Of a stretch of DNA of 8,140 nt, positions 1 to 5,824 are shown piece by piece; position 1 is the stretch's first letter, and every line of letters starts with the position of its first letter. The position numbers and the translations under genes are program-made. A model generated the notes under the pieces. That model worked only from the letters and a program-made list of their open reading frames with translations, was not told the DNA's origin and did not search any database. This stretch comes from an uncultured Collinsella sp. (GTDB taxonomy: Bacteria > Actinomycetota > Coriobacteriia > Coriobacteriales > Coriobacteriaceae): contig USJQ01000038.1 of the NCBI GenBank assembly GCA_900554985.1, positions 1 to 8,140 on the forward strand. Reading direction: 5' to 3'.

Positions 1-285
1 AACAACGGTTTGACTCCGGCGGGGTACGAACGCTCGGCCGAGGTCGTGGCCCTTTCAGTCGAAATCGACCACGAGGACGCTCGGGAGGCGGCGTGCCGAA
101 CATTTAAAGACGCAGCACTGGACCTCAAAGTCTCTGCTCCGCGGATTACCGCGCTGGTCAAAGCCGGAAAACTCGATGTTGAACTCGTCGACGGCCGTCG
201 GATGATAACGATAGACAGCATCGAGCGCTACGCCGCCCAAGACCGCCACGCCGGCAGGCCAAAGAAGTTCGTCGCAGTCCAATAA
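1..285 (+). CDS. Small helix-turn-helix DNA-binding protein, 5' end cut by window edge
   Basis: The frame is open from base 1 to the TAA at 283-285. A TTG at 10 could start a 91-residue product, but no convincing ribosome site is visible and the frame stays open to the edge, so the gene probably begins outside the window. Counting from that TTG, residues 34-54 look like a helix-turn-helix (KDAALDLKVSAPRITALVKAG). They are followed by a short wing-like strand pair (KLDVELVDGRRMI) and then SIERYAA and a basic GRPKK tail. This layout is typical of small excisionase/MerR-like HTH proteins, where the second helix is read as SAPRITALV. I infer DNA binding but cannot name the target or the family. 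The first 30 residues are acidic and unassigned. Nothing shows co-transcription with the next gene, which starts 134 bases later. It could be a host regulator, an antitoxin-type repressor or the tail of a longer protein. Confidence 0.55.
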   Translation, partial: NNGLTPAGYERSAEVVALSVEIDHEDAREAACRTFKDAALDLKVSAPRITALVKAGKLDVELVDGRRMITIDSIERYAAQDRHAGRPKKFVAVQ

Positions 286-419
286 CCCCCTCACTTTCAC
301 CGACTACTAGAGCCGCTCACCAAACCAACATGCGCTCTGGGCAAATAGGTTGAACGTTTCGTGCGAGAATGCCCCACAGTAAACAAACTTGCACCAGAGC
401 GTAAGGGGCTGGCATACAC
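286..419. other. Intergenic region before the TsaC-like gene
   Basis: This is 134 bases without a credible gene. It holds no T-tract terminator for the upstream HTH gene. A TTGAAC at 350-355 resembles a -35 box, but no good -10 lies at proper spacing. The ribosome site of the next gene, AAGGGG, is at 403-408. A GCCCC at 371-375 is complementary to GGGGC at 405-409, which overlaps that site. A promoter is expected here but I cannot place it. Confidence 0.5.
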
Positions 420-1163
420 ATGCAGACGGTCTACCGGGTATACGAGGGAGCGCGCGAGCCGCATCGGCTCGCCGTCGAGCGTACGGCCGAGGTGCTCGGC
501 TGTGGCGGCCTGGCGCTGATCCCGACCGAGACGGTCTACGGTGTCGCCGTGGCAGTCAACGCCTTCTCGGACGCCGTGCCCCAGGATACAGGCGAATTCC
601 CATCGTGGCCGCGCGATCCGCAGGCTGCCGTCAATGGCGCCGCGGTCCCTGCGCTCGGTACCGGCTACCGCCGTATCTTCACTCTCAAGCAACGTCAGCT
701 CACCCAACCGGTCGCCTGGCTGGTCGATGGCGTCGAGGCACTCGACCGCTATGGCGTGGATATCCCGGAAGATGCCCGCGTACTTGCGCGACGATGCTGG
801 CCGGGAGCCCTGACTATCGTGGTCAGGGCGGCTCCCTGCGTGCCGACCTTTATGCGTGCTGCCGACGACACCGTGGCCCTGCGCGCTTCGGCCTCTCCCG
901 TGGTCCAAGCGCTCATCCGCGCCTGCGGCAGTCCCCTCGCCTGCACGAGCGCCAACACACACGGCGCGCCCTCGCCGGCAAGCTTTGCTGCCGTCGAAGG
1001 TCGCATCCTGGAGGGGGTCGATGTTGCCGTCGACGCCGGCGAGACCCCGTGTCGCGACGCCTCGACCATCGTGTCGTTCCAGCACGGCGGGCTCCAGATC
1101 CTGCGCCAAGGCGCACTTCCCGCATCAGAGATCGAACGGGTCCTGTCCGACCCGATGCAATAG
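420..1163 (+). CDS. L-threonylcarbamoyladenylate synthase, TsaC/YrdC/Sua5 family
   Basis: This 247-residue cytosolic enzyme is predicted to make threonylcarbamoyl-AMP from threonine, bicarbonate and ATP, the first step of t6A37 modification of ANN-decoding tRNAs. Family signatures occur in order: IPTETVYG (34-41); the KxR...P element as KQRQLTQP (90-97); CWPGALTIVV (126-135); TVALR (151-155); SPLACTSAN (171-179) followed by SPAS (185-188); and ASTIV (214-218). There is no separate C-terminal Sua5 domain, so it is closer to TsaC/YrdC. The odd point is the stretch between VYG and the IFTLK helix: about 44 residues against roughly 15 in ordinary members, a proline- and tryptophan-containing insertion at about 43-83. 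The ATG at 420 has AAGGGG 11 bases upstream. glpK follows after 13 bases, suggesting co-transcription. The family call is firm; the exact symbol (tsaC, sua5 or ywlC) is a naming choice, so I leave it blank. Confidence 0.9.
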   Translation: MQTVYRVYEGAREPHRLAVERTAEVLGCGGLALIPTETVYGVAVAVNAFSDAVPQDTGEFPSWPRDPQAAVNGAAVPALGTGYRRIFTLKQRQLTQPVAWLVDGVEALDRYGVDIPEDARVLARRCWPGALTIVVRAAPCVPTFMRAADDTVALRASASPVVQALIRACGSPLACTSANTHGAPSPASFAAVEGRILEGVDVAVDAGETPCRDASTIVSFQHGGLQILRQGALPASEIERVLSDPMQ

Positions 1164-1176
1164 AAAGGTGTAAGCG

Positions 1177-2718
1177 ATGTCGTTGAATCTGGGCAGCCTG
1201 GGCATGGAAGATGCCTCGTTTAACTTTGGCGGTTCCTACATCATGGCGCTCGACTGCGGCACCACCTCGGTACTTGCGACCATCGTCGACGAGTACGGCT
1301 GCATCGTCGCGCAGGCACGTCGTAGCGTCAAAACCAGCTTCCCGCGTCCCGGTTGGATAGAGCAAGACCCCATGGAGGTGCTTGCCAGCCAGATCGGCGT
1401 GATGATGGAGGTCCAGTTTAAGAGCGGCATCCATTCTGACCGCATCGCCGCCATCGGTATCTCCAACCAGCGCGAGACCACGGTGGTGTGGGACCGCATA
1501 AGCGGCCAACCCATCTATAACGCCATCGTGTGGCAATGCCGTCGCACCGCACCTCTGATCGACGAGCTGGTCGAGCGGGGCGCAGAAGAGCTGGTGCGCT
1601 CCCGCACGGGACTCACGCTCGATCCGTATTTCTCGGCTTCCAAGGTGCAGTGGATCCTCGACAACGTCGACGGTGCGCGTGAGAGCGCGGCGGCGGGCGA
1701 CCTCATGTTCGGCACCATCGACACCTGGCTCATCTACAACCTCACCGGCAGTCAGGTCTTTGCCACCGACTACACCAATGCCAGCCGCACGGCGCTCTTT
1801 AATATCCATACGCTCGATTGGGACGACGACCTGCTGGCGCTCTTTGACGTTCCACGTTCCATGATGCCCGAGGTTCGCTGGAGCTCGGGCGACTACGGCC
1901 GCGTCGCGAGCGACATCATGACCAACATGCCTCCCATCATGGGCGTGGCGGGCGATCAGCAGGCGTCGCTGTTCGGCCACTGCTGCTTCCATCCCGGCCA
2001 GACCAAAAACACCTATGGCACGGGTTGCTTTATGCTCATGAACACCGGCGACGAGGTCGTCGAATCCAAGAACGGTTTGGTCTCCACGATCGGTATCGCC
2101 GCGGACGGCAAGATCAGCTATGCGCTCGAGGGTTCTATCTTTGCCGCCGGCTCAACCATGAACTGGCTGCGCAACAACATGGGCATCATCTCGAGTGTGA
2201 GCGAGTCCGCGCAACTCGCCGCTTCGATCAACGACAACGAGGGCTGCTACTTCGTTCCCGCCTTCGCTGGCCTGGGCGCTCCCTGGTGGGACCCGCGTGC
2301 CCGCGGTATCGTGTGCGGCCTGACCGGTGCCTCGAGTCGCGCGACCATTGTGCGTGCGGCCTGCGAGTCCATGGCCTACCAGAGTTATGACGTGCTGCGC
2401 GCCATGGAGCAGGACGTGGGACTTTCGATTGAGCGCCTGTCCGTCGATGGCGGCGCCTCACGCAACGAGTTCATCATGCAATTCCAGGCCGACCTGCTGG
2501 ATATCCCCGTGCTGCAATGCGAGACGGTGGAGACCACGGCAATCGGTGCCGCGTACTTGGCGGGCCTTGCTGTCGGCTATTGGGAGGATTTGGAGGAGCT
2601 GGAGCAAAACGCTCAGATCGTCAAAGTCTTCCATCCTCACATGTCCGCCGAGCGCCGTGAGAGCAACCTCGCTGGTTGGCGTGATGCCGTCAAGCGTTCG
2701 CTCAACACCGCTCAGTAG
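1177..2718 (+). CDS. glpK: Glycerol kinase
   Basis: Cytosolic FGGY-family kinase that phosphorylates glycerol to sn-glycerol 3-phosphate with ATP, trapping glycerol for lipid synthesis or glycolysis. At 513 residues it has near-standard length (about 500). Visible family blocks: phosphate-loop ALDCGTTS (24-31); [11 protein letters not shown] (58-68); SNQRETT (96-102) with the glycerol-contacting R99 and E100; IVWQCRRT (117-124) with W119; DPYFSASK (149-156) with Y151; [10 protein letters not shown] (258-267) with catalytic D260; NTYGTGCF (278-285); [11 protein letters not shown] (363-373); VDGGASRN (423-430); and [16 protein letters not shown] (452-467). The residue after the first aspartate is Cys27, where most glycerol kinases have Gln. 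The segment before GDQQ lacks the histidine that the phosphotransferase system phosphorylates in low-GC Gram-positives. The ATG at 1177 follows AAAGGTG (1164-1170) by 6 bases; ATGs at codons 10 and 23 are possible but have weaker sites. No glycerol facilitator or dehydrogenase gene is in the window. Confidence 0.97.
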   Translation: MSLNLGSLGMEDASFNFGGSYIMALDCGTTSVLATIVDEYGCIVAQARRSVKTSFPRPGWIEQDPMEVLASQIGVMMEVQFKSGIHSDRIAAIGISNQRETTVVWDRISGQPIYNAIVWQCRRTAPLIDELVERGAEELVRSRTGLTLDPYFSASKVQWILDNVDGARESAAAGDLMFGTIDTWLIYNLTGSQVFATDYTNASRTALFNIHTLDWDDDLLALFDVPRSMMPEVRWSSGDYGRVASDIMTNMPPIMGVAGDQQASLFGHCCFHPGQTKNTYGTGCFMLMNTGDEVVESKNGLVSTIGIAADGKISYALEGSIFAAGSTMNWLRNNMGIISSVSESAQLAASINDNEGCYFVPAFAGLGAPWWDPRARGIVCGLTGASSRATIVRAACESMAYQSYDVLRAMEQDVGLSIERLSVDGGASRNEFIMQFQADLLDIPVLQCETVETTAIGAAYLAGLAVGYWEDLEELEQNAQIVKVFHPHMSAERRESNLAGWRDAVKRSLNTAQ

Positions 2719-2840
2719 GGTTGCGACGAGCTGCTCGATACAACAAACCGTTAAACTTATGCACGGCGCGAGGCAACAATGTCGCCAGGCGTCTTGTCAG
2801 CAAGGCCATCTTCCGGCCGCAACGAAAGGGGCATCAACCC
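2719..2840 (+). other. glpK-upp spacer, presumed upp leader
   Basis: This is a 122-base gap. An open frame continues upstream of upp to 2721 but has no family similarity there, and the ribosome site AAAGGGG (2825-2831) places the true start at 2841. A TAAACT at 2752-2757 is a possible -10 box, but no -35 lies at normal spacing. GGGTTG at 2718-2723 and CAACCC at 2835-2840 are perfect complements that could close the whole spacer. A small CGAG-CTG-CTCG hairpin lies near 2726-2738. There is no T-tract terminator for glpK, so read-through into upp is likely. Confidence 0.4.
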
Positions 2841-3488
2841 ATGACCGTCACCTACGATACGTCCCGTGTGACCCTTGTCGATCACCCACTCGTCCAGCAC
2901 AAGCTGTCGATCTTGCGCGACAAGAGCACCGGCACCAACCAGTTCCGCCAGCTCGTGCGCGAGCTTGCGCTCTTTGACGGCTACGAGGCCATGCGCGACC
3001 TGCCCATGGAAGACGTCGAGGTCGAGACCCCCATCACCACTGCCACGTTTAAGCAGCTTGCCGGCAAGAAGCTCGCCATCGTTCCTATCCTGCGCGCGGG
3101 CCTCGGCATGGTCGATGGCATCCTCGACTTGGTACCCTCCGCTCGCGTGGGCCACATCGGTATGGAGCGCGACGAGGTCACCCACGAGCCGCATGAGTAT
3201 TACTGCAAGATGCCCAAGGATATCGATCAGCGCATCTGCCTGGTTGTCGACCCCATGCTCGCCACGGGCGGTTCGGCCGAGATGGCCATCAGCTACCTGC
3301 GCGAGCGCGGTGTCAGGGATATCCGCATGCTGTGTATCGTCGCCGCGCCCGAGGGCCTCAAGTCACTGACCGAAAAGGACCCCGACGTACATATTTATAC
3401 GTGCGCCATCGACGACCATCTCAACGAGGCCGCCTACATCGTTCCCGGCCTGGGCGACGCCGGAGACCGTATCTACGGTACGCTCTAG
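2841..3488 (+). CDS. upp: Uracil phosphoribosyltransferase
   Basis: Cytosolic pyrimidine-salvage enzyme that joins uracil to 5-phosphoribosyl-1-pyrophosphate (PRPP) to give UMP. The 215-residue product matches the family's usual length (about 208). Signatures: DHPLVQHKL (14-22); [10 protein letters not shown] (81-90); EYYCKMP (119-125); the PRPP-binding loop [13 protein letters not shown] (134-146); [10 protein letters not shown] (164-173); and the C-terminal uracil-binding block [16 protein letters not shown] (199-214). I chose the ATG at 2841 because the family sequence begins there and AAAGGGG lies 9 bases upstream; the longer open frame from 2721 adds an unrelated low-complexity leader. 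It is followed by a strong hairpin at 3531-3572, so the sua5-like/glpK/upp group probably ends here, separate from the atp operon. No pyrimidine-type attenuator is recognised in front of it. Confidence 0.97.
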   Translation: MTVTYDTSRVTLVDHPLVQHKLSILRDKSTGTNQFRQLVRELALFDGYEAMRDLPMEDVEVETPITTATFKQLAGKKLAIVPILRAGLGMVDGILDLVPSARVGHIGMERDEVTHEPHEYYCKMPKDIDQRICLVVDPMLATGGSAEMAISYLRERGVRDIRMLCIVAAPEGLKSLTEKDPDVHIYTCAIDDHLNEAAYIVPGLGDAGDRIYGTL

Positions 3489-3530
3489 TCGTTGGGCCTT
3501 GTCGGCTACGGTCACAAATACGAAGAAATG

Positions 3531-3572
3531 GTGCGCGCGGGCGAGCAAAAGTCGTCCACGCGCACTTCTGTT
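3531..3572 (+). terminator. Probable intrinsic terminator after upp
   Basis: GTGCGCG (3531-3537) pairs perfectly with CGCGCAC (3559-3565). Inside it, across a single C/A mismatch, GGGCGA (3539-3544) pairs with TCGTCC (3552-3557) with one G-U pair, around a 7-base loop (3545-3551). The descending arm is followed by TTCTGTT (3566-3572), a broken T-run. The stem is long and GC-rich, and it sits 42 bases past the upp stop and before the atp promoter. The imperfect T-run is the main doubt. Confidence 0.65.
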
Positions 3573-3605
3573 AACGGACGTTTTGCGCTGAGGGGTTCGA
3601 AAAAA

Positions 3606-3681
3606 CGTATTACCGTACCTGCGGCATAAAGAAGGCCTTAAGAAAACGTACAGGTGCGTATTAACCGTTTGTTTTACGGTT
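3606..3681. repeat. CCGT-containing direct and inverted repeats upstream of the atp promoter
   Basis: CGTATTACCGT at 3606-3616 recurs as CGTATTAACCGT at 3657-3668, with one extra A and starts 51 bases apart. The second copy's AACCGT (3663-3668) forms a perfect inverted repeat with ACGGTT (3676-3681) across 7 bases, and the right arm overlaps the -35 box. In addition, CGTACCTG (3614-3621) can pair with CAGGTGCG (3651-3658) with one wobble. This may be a regulator-binding region; no regulator is identified. Confidence 0.45.
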
Positions 3682-3707
3682 GTACTTTAGCGATTGGCTC
3701 GTACAAT
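3680..3707 (+). promoter_or_regulatory. Sigma70-type promoter of the atp operon
   Basis: TTGTAC (3680-3685) and TACAAT (3702-3707) are separated by 16 bases. The -10 box matches five of six consensus bases and the -35 box four of six. Transcription would start near 3714, leaving a leader of about 55 bases before the first gene at 3769. It is the best promoter match I found in the window and sits just after the upp terminator. Confidence 0.75.
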
Positions 3708-3749
3708 AGTCACCAATGTTTGGCGGGAACTGTTCTGTGAAGCGTTAAA

Positions 3750-3763
3750 AAGGAAAGTGAGGA
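3750..3763 (+). promoter_or_regulatory. Purine-rich ribosome-binding region deciding the AtpI-like start
   Basis: AAGGAAAG (3750-3757) and GAGGA (3759-3763) precede the GTG at 3769. GAGG ends 6 bases before that codon. An in-frame GTG at 3757 lies inside this purine run, and a TTG at 3694 lies within the promoter, so 3769 is the best-supported start. Confidence 0.6.
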
Positions 3764-3768
3764 CGCCA

Positions 3769-4080
3769 GTGTTTCAGGTAGCCGATCTGCTCACTATCGT
3801 TGCAGGCGCCATCGCGGGCGCAATCGCCTTTCTTCCCTTTGTTTTTACGCTCAAGCCGGTTCTTGACGATAAGCAGAATGCGGACATGCTCAAGGGCATG
3901 ATGAGTCTGGCGGTCTCGGCAATCGCCCTGCTCGTCTTTACCTTGGTTGTGTTTGCGTTGTTCGGAGAGGCATTTCGCATGTTCCTTCTGGGCGAGGCGA
4001 TCGGCTTCGTGGCCTTTATGGCCGCCTGCACGGTTCGTGTCGCCAAGGCGCTGCGAGATCCTCATGAGGTCGAAAGGTAA
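3769..4080 (+). CDS. Small three-helix membrane protein, probable ATP synthase protein I (AtpI-like)
   Basis: Predicted 103-residue integral membrane protein, first gene after the atp promoter and only 3 bases before subunit a. Hydrophobic segments lie at about 6-29, 43-66 and 71-93, joined by a short charged loop (LDDKQNADMLKG) and ending in a charged tail. Position and size fit AtpI/UncI, which in other bacteria sits in front of atpB and helps c-ring assembly or Mg2+ supply. I see no diagnostic motif, and AtpI is usually described with four helices, so the assignment rests on context. The GTG start at 3769 is preferred over a TTG at 3694, which overlaps the -10 box, and a GTG at 3757, whose ribosome site would be too close. 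It could instead be a lineage-specific membrane protein. Confidence 0.65.
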   Translation: MFQVADLLTIVAGAIAGAIAFLPFVFTLKPVLDDKQNADMLKGMMSLAVSAIALLVFTLVVFALFGEAFRMFLLGEAIGFVAFMAACTVRVAKALRDPHEVER

Positions 4081-4083
4081 GTC

Positions 4084-4887
4084 GTGGAAATTTTTGAAAA
4101 GCTGCCTGATGAGATTAATCATCTGGTCAGCGAGTTCAGCTCCACCCCCGTCGTGGGCGATCTAAGCTGCGGCATCACGCAGTACTCGTTTTGGCTGATC
4201 GTCTCCACGATCGTGCTCCTGATCGTCCTGGCCGTGTTCAAGAAGAAGCAGACCCTGGTTCCCAAGGGCTTCTTCGTCAACGGTTTCGAGTACATCATCG
4301 AGTACGTCGAGAACGATATCGGCAAGGGCGTTGTGGGTGAGAACTGGAAGAAGCACTTCCCGTTCCTGTGCTCGCTTTTCCTGTTCATCCTGATCAATAA
4401 CATGATCGGCCTGATCCCGGGAATGAAGCCCGGCACCGGCGCAATCGGCTCCACCGCCGCGCTCGCCATTTTCGCCTTCGTGTACTTCATCTACTACGGA
4501 TGCAAGGCTCACGGCGTGATCGGCTACATCAAGAGCCTCGCCCCGCAGGGCGTGAGCTTCCCGATGAACGTGCTTGTGTGGGTCGTCGAGCTTTTCTCGA
4601 CCTTCCTGCGCCTCATCACGCTCGCCGTCCGTCTGTTCTGCAACATGTTCGCAGGACACGTGGTCATGGGCTCGTTCGCCATCATGGCGAGCATGTTCAT
4701 GCAGCCGCTGCTTCAGCAGGTTTCCGCGGCCCACGCCGTCGGCGCCCTGCCTTCGCTGGCCTGGCTTGCCATCCTCATCCTGATCTATGCGATCGAGCTT
4801 GTGGTCGGCGCCATCCAGGCTTACGTCTTCACGGTCCTTACCGCCGTGTATGTCTCCGAGGCAGAGGAGGTCGCGGAGGAGGAGTAG
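4084..4887 (+). CDS. atpB: F1Fo ATP synthase subunit a
   Basis: Membrane stator subunit of Fo that provides the two half-channels by which ions reach the c ring. The 267-residue protein has hydrophobic segments near 34-52, 92-112, 121-138, 162-182, 193-210 and 224-256. The fourth block contains the family's essential arginine as LAVRLFCNMFAGH (R183, N187), and the last contains IELVVGAIQAYVFTVLTAVY (Q245). At the positions of E. coli Glu219 and His245 it has His192 and Glu238, the reversed pair known from mitochondria. Cys186 replaces the usual small residue after RLF. The tail is very acidic (SEAEEVAEEE). The GTG start at 4084 follows GAAAGG (4072-4077) by 6 bases and lies 3 bases after the AtpI-like stop, implying translational coupling. 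Confidence 0.97.
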   Translation: MEIFEKLPDEINHLVSEFSSTPVVGDLSCGITQYSFWLIVSTIVLLIVLAVFKKKQTLVPKGFFVNGFEYIIEYVENDIGKGVVGENWKKHFPFLCSLFLFILINNMIGLIPGMKPGTGAIGSTAALAIFAFVYFIYYGCKAHGVIGYIKSLAPQGVSFPMNVLVWVVELFSTFLRLITLAVRLFCNMFAGHVVMGSFAIMASMFMQPLLQQVSAAHAVGALPSLAWLAILILIYAIELVVGAIQAYVFTVLTAVYVSEAEEVAEEE

Positions 4888-5011
4888 TCTTCCGTTCGCG
4901 CCTTAAAGGTAAGGCAATTCGTTAAACCGCCGGTGCCCGTACCCATGGAGCCCGGCAGTTATAAAAAGGTTATCCTGCGTGAAATAAGACACGCACGACA
5001 AAGGAGGAATC
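4888..5011 (+). promoter_or_regulatory. atpB-atpE spacer with weak hairpin
   Basis: This 124-base gap is the longest inside the atp operon. GCCGG (4929-4933) can pair with CCGGC (4952-4956) around an 18-base loop. An A/T-rich stretch, AGTTATAAAAAGGTTATCC, lies at 4957-4975 and includes a TATAAA (4960-4965) that could act as a -10, but no -35 is visible at normal spacing. It ends in the strong ribosome site of atpE. It may serve to raise c-subunit output, since c is needed in many copies; this is inference. Confidence 0.35.
5001..5007 (+). promoter_or_regulatory. Strong ribosome-binding site of atpE
   Basis: AAGGAGG ends 4 bases before the GTG at 5012 and is among the best Shine-Dalgarno matches in the window. 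It fixes this GTG as the start. The frame upstream is open only back to a TAA at 4985-4987 and offers no other start codon. Confidence 0.75.
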
Positions 5012-5206
5012 GTGGGAGTTATCGGTTACGGTCTCGGTGTTATCGGCGCTGGTCTTGCTATCGGCCTGTCTGCTCTGGGTGCTACGGGTGCTATGGCCCG
5101 TCAGCCTGAGGTCCAGGGCCGCGTGTTCACCGTCTTCATCATGGGCTCCGCCTTCGGCGAGGCTCTGGCTCTGATCGGCTTCGTTGTCGCGCTGATCGTT
5201 AAATAG
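5012..5206 (+). CDS. atpE: F1Fo ATP synthase subunit c
   Basis: Proteolipid that forms the rotating c ring in the membrane. The 64-residue product is two hydrophobic helices (about 2-27 and 37-62) joined by the polar loop ARQPEVQG (29-36), the family hallmark that contacts gamma and epsilon. The ion-carrying carboxylate is Glu50 in the second helix (SAFGEALALIGF). It is followed by Ala-Leu and not Ser/Thr, and the helix-1 position used by Na+ binders as Gln is Ile17, so proton coupling is predicted. Helix 1 carries the glycine ladder expected for tight ring packing (G9, G12, G14, G18). At 64 residues it is shorter than the common 70-85, having almost nothing before helix 1. Its GTG start is set by AAGGAGG; atpF follows 15 bases later. 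Confidence 0.96.
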   Translation: MGVIGYGLGVIGAGLAIGLSALGATGAMARQPEVQGRVFTVFIMGSAFGEALALIGFVVALIVK

Positions 5207-5221
5207 CACGGAGCGTCAAGT

Positions 5222-5824
5222 ATGAATCTTTCATCCCAGAAGAGCGCGATCGCACTCTCCGCGTCCGCGGCCGCGCTGCTCATGCCGGTTTCCGCGTTCG
5301 CCGAGGACGGCGCCGCCGGTGCGGACATCCTCATCCCTAAGATGGCGGAGTTCATCCCGGCGCTTATCGCCTTCCTGATTATCTGGATCGTGCTGGCCAA
5401 GGTCGCCCTGCCGGGCATCATGAAAACCATGGAGGAGCGCGGCAAGAAGATCGAGGAGAGCCTCGACGAGGCCGAGAAGACCAAGCAGGAGGCTATCGCC
5501 AAGCGCGCTGAGTCCGACTCGATTGTCACCGACGCCCGTCGTCAGGCTGCTGACATTGTTCTCGAGGCCCGTAAGGACGCCGAGTCCGAGCGCGCCCGTA
5601 TCATCGAGGCTGCTCACAAGGAGGCCGAGGAGATTATCGCCAAGGCCCATACGACCGTCGAGGACGAGCGCAAGTCCATTTACGCCGGTGCCGCGAGCTC
5701 CATCGCCGACCTGTCCGTTGCCGTCGCCACCAAGATCGTGGGCGAGGCACTCGAGGACGATGCCGAGCAGAAGAAGCTCATCGAGCGCTACATCCAGGAA
5801 GCAGGTAGCCTGAATGCCGACTAG
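5222..5824 (+). CDS. atpF: F1Fo ATP synthase subunit b
   Basis: Peripheral-stalk subunit that anchors F1 to Fo, probably as a homodimer since no second b-type gene is seen between c and delta. The 200-residue protein has one transmembrane segment at about 40-64 (FIPALIAFLIIWIVLAKVAL), then a long charged, heptad-like helix from about 68 to 155 (many E/K/R/A), and a C-terminal delta-binding part to 200. Unusually, residues 1-27 look like a cleavable Sec signal peptide: one lysine near the start, an alanine/leucine-rich core and an A-F-A site before EDGAAG. Ordinary b subunits (about 156-170 residues) begin directly with the membrane helix. The ATG at 5222 has GGAG (5210-5213) 8 bases upstream. 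Its 3' end overlaps atpH by 11 bases. Confidence 0.96.
   Translation: MNLSSQKSAIALSASAAALLMPVSAFAEDGAAGADILIPKMAEFIPALIAFLIIWIVLAKVALPGIMKTMEERGKKIEESLDEAEKTKQEAIAKRAESDSIVTDARRQAADIVLEARKDAESERARIIEAAHKEAEEIIAKAHTTVEDERKSIYAGAASSIADLSVAVATKIVGEALEDDAEQKKLIERYIQEAGSLNAD

Noticed and set aside
297..1109. 270-codon - strand frame opposite the TsaC-like gene
   Set aside because: Same codon-bias shadow; no motif.
389..1186. 265-codon + strand frame overlapping the TsaC-like gene in another frame
   Set aside because: The translation is arginine-rich and motif-free, while the overlapping frame from 420 carries all TsaC/YrdC motifs.
913..1992. 359-codon open frame on the - strand opposite the TsaC-like gene and glpK
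   Set aside because: It spans two real genes and their junction, is arginine/histidine-rich and has no recognisable domain; explained as an antisense shadow.
2721..2840. N-terminal extension of upp
   Set aside because: No similarity to uracil phosphoribosyltransferases before residue 1 at 2841, which has its own ribosome site.
3694..3768. TTG-initiated extension of the AtpI-like gene
   Set aside because: Its start would lie inside the promoter, between the -35 and -10 boxes, with no ribosome site; the GTG at 3769 is better placed.
3489..3768. Possible tRNA, small RNA gene or CRISPR array in the upp-atp gap
   Set aside because: No cloverleaf and no regularly spaced repeats. The repeats present are only two copies plus one inverted arm, so a control region is the simpler reading.
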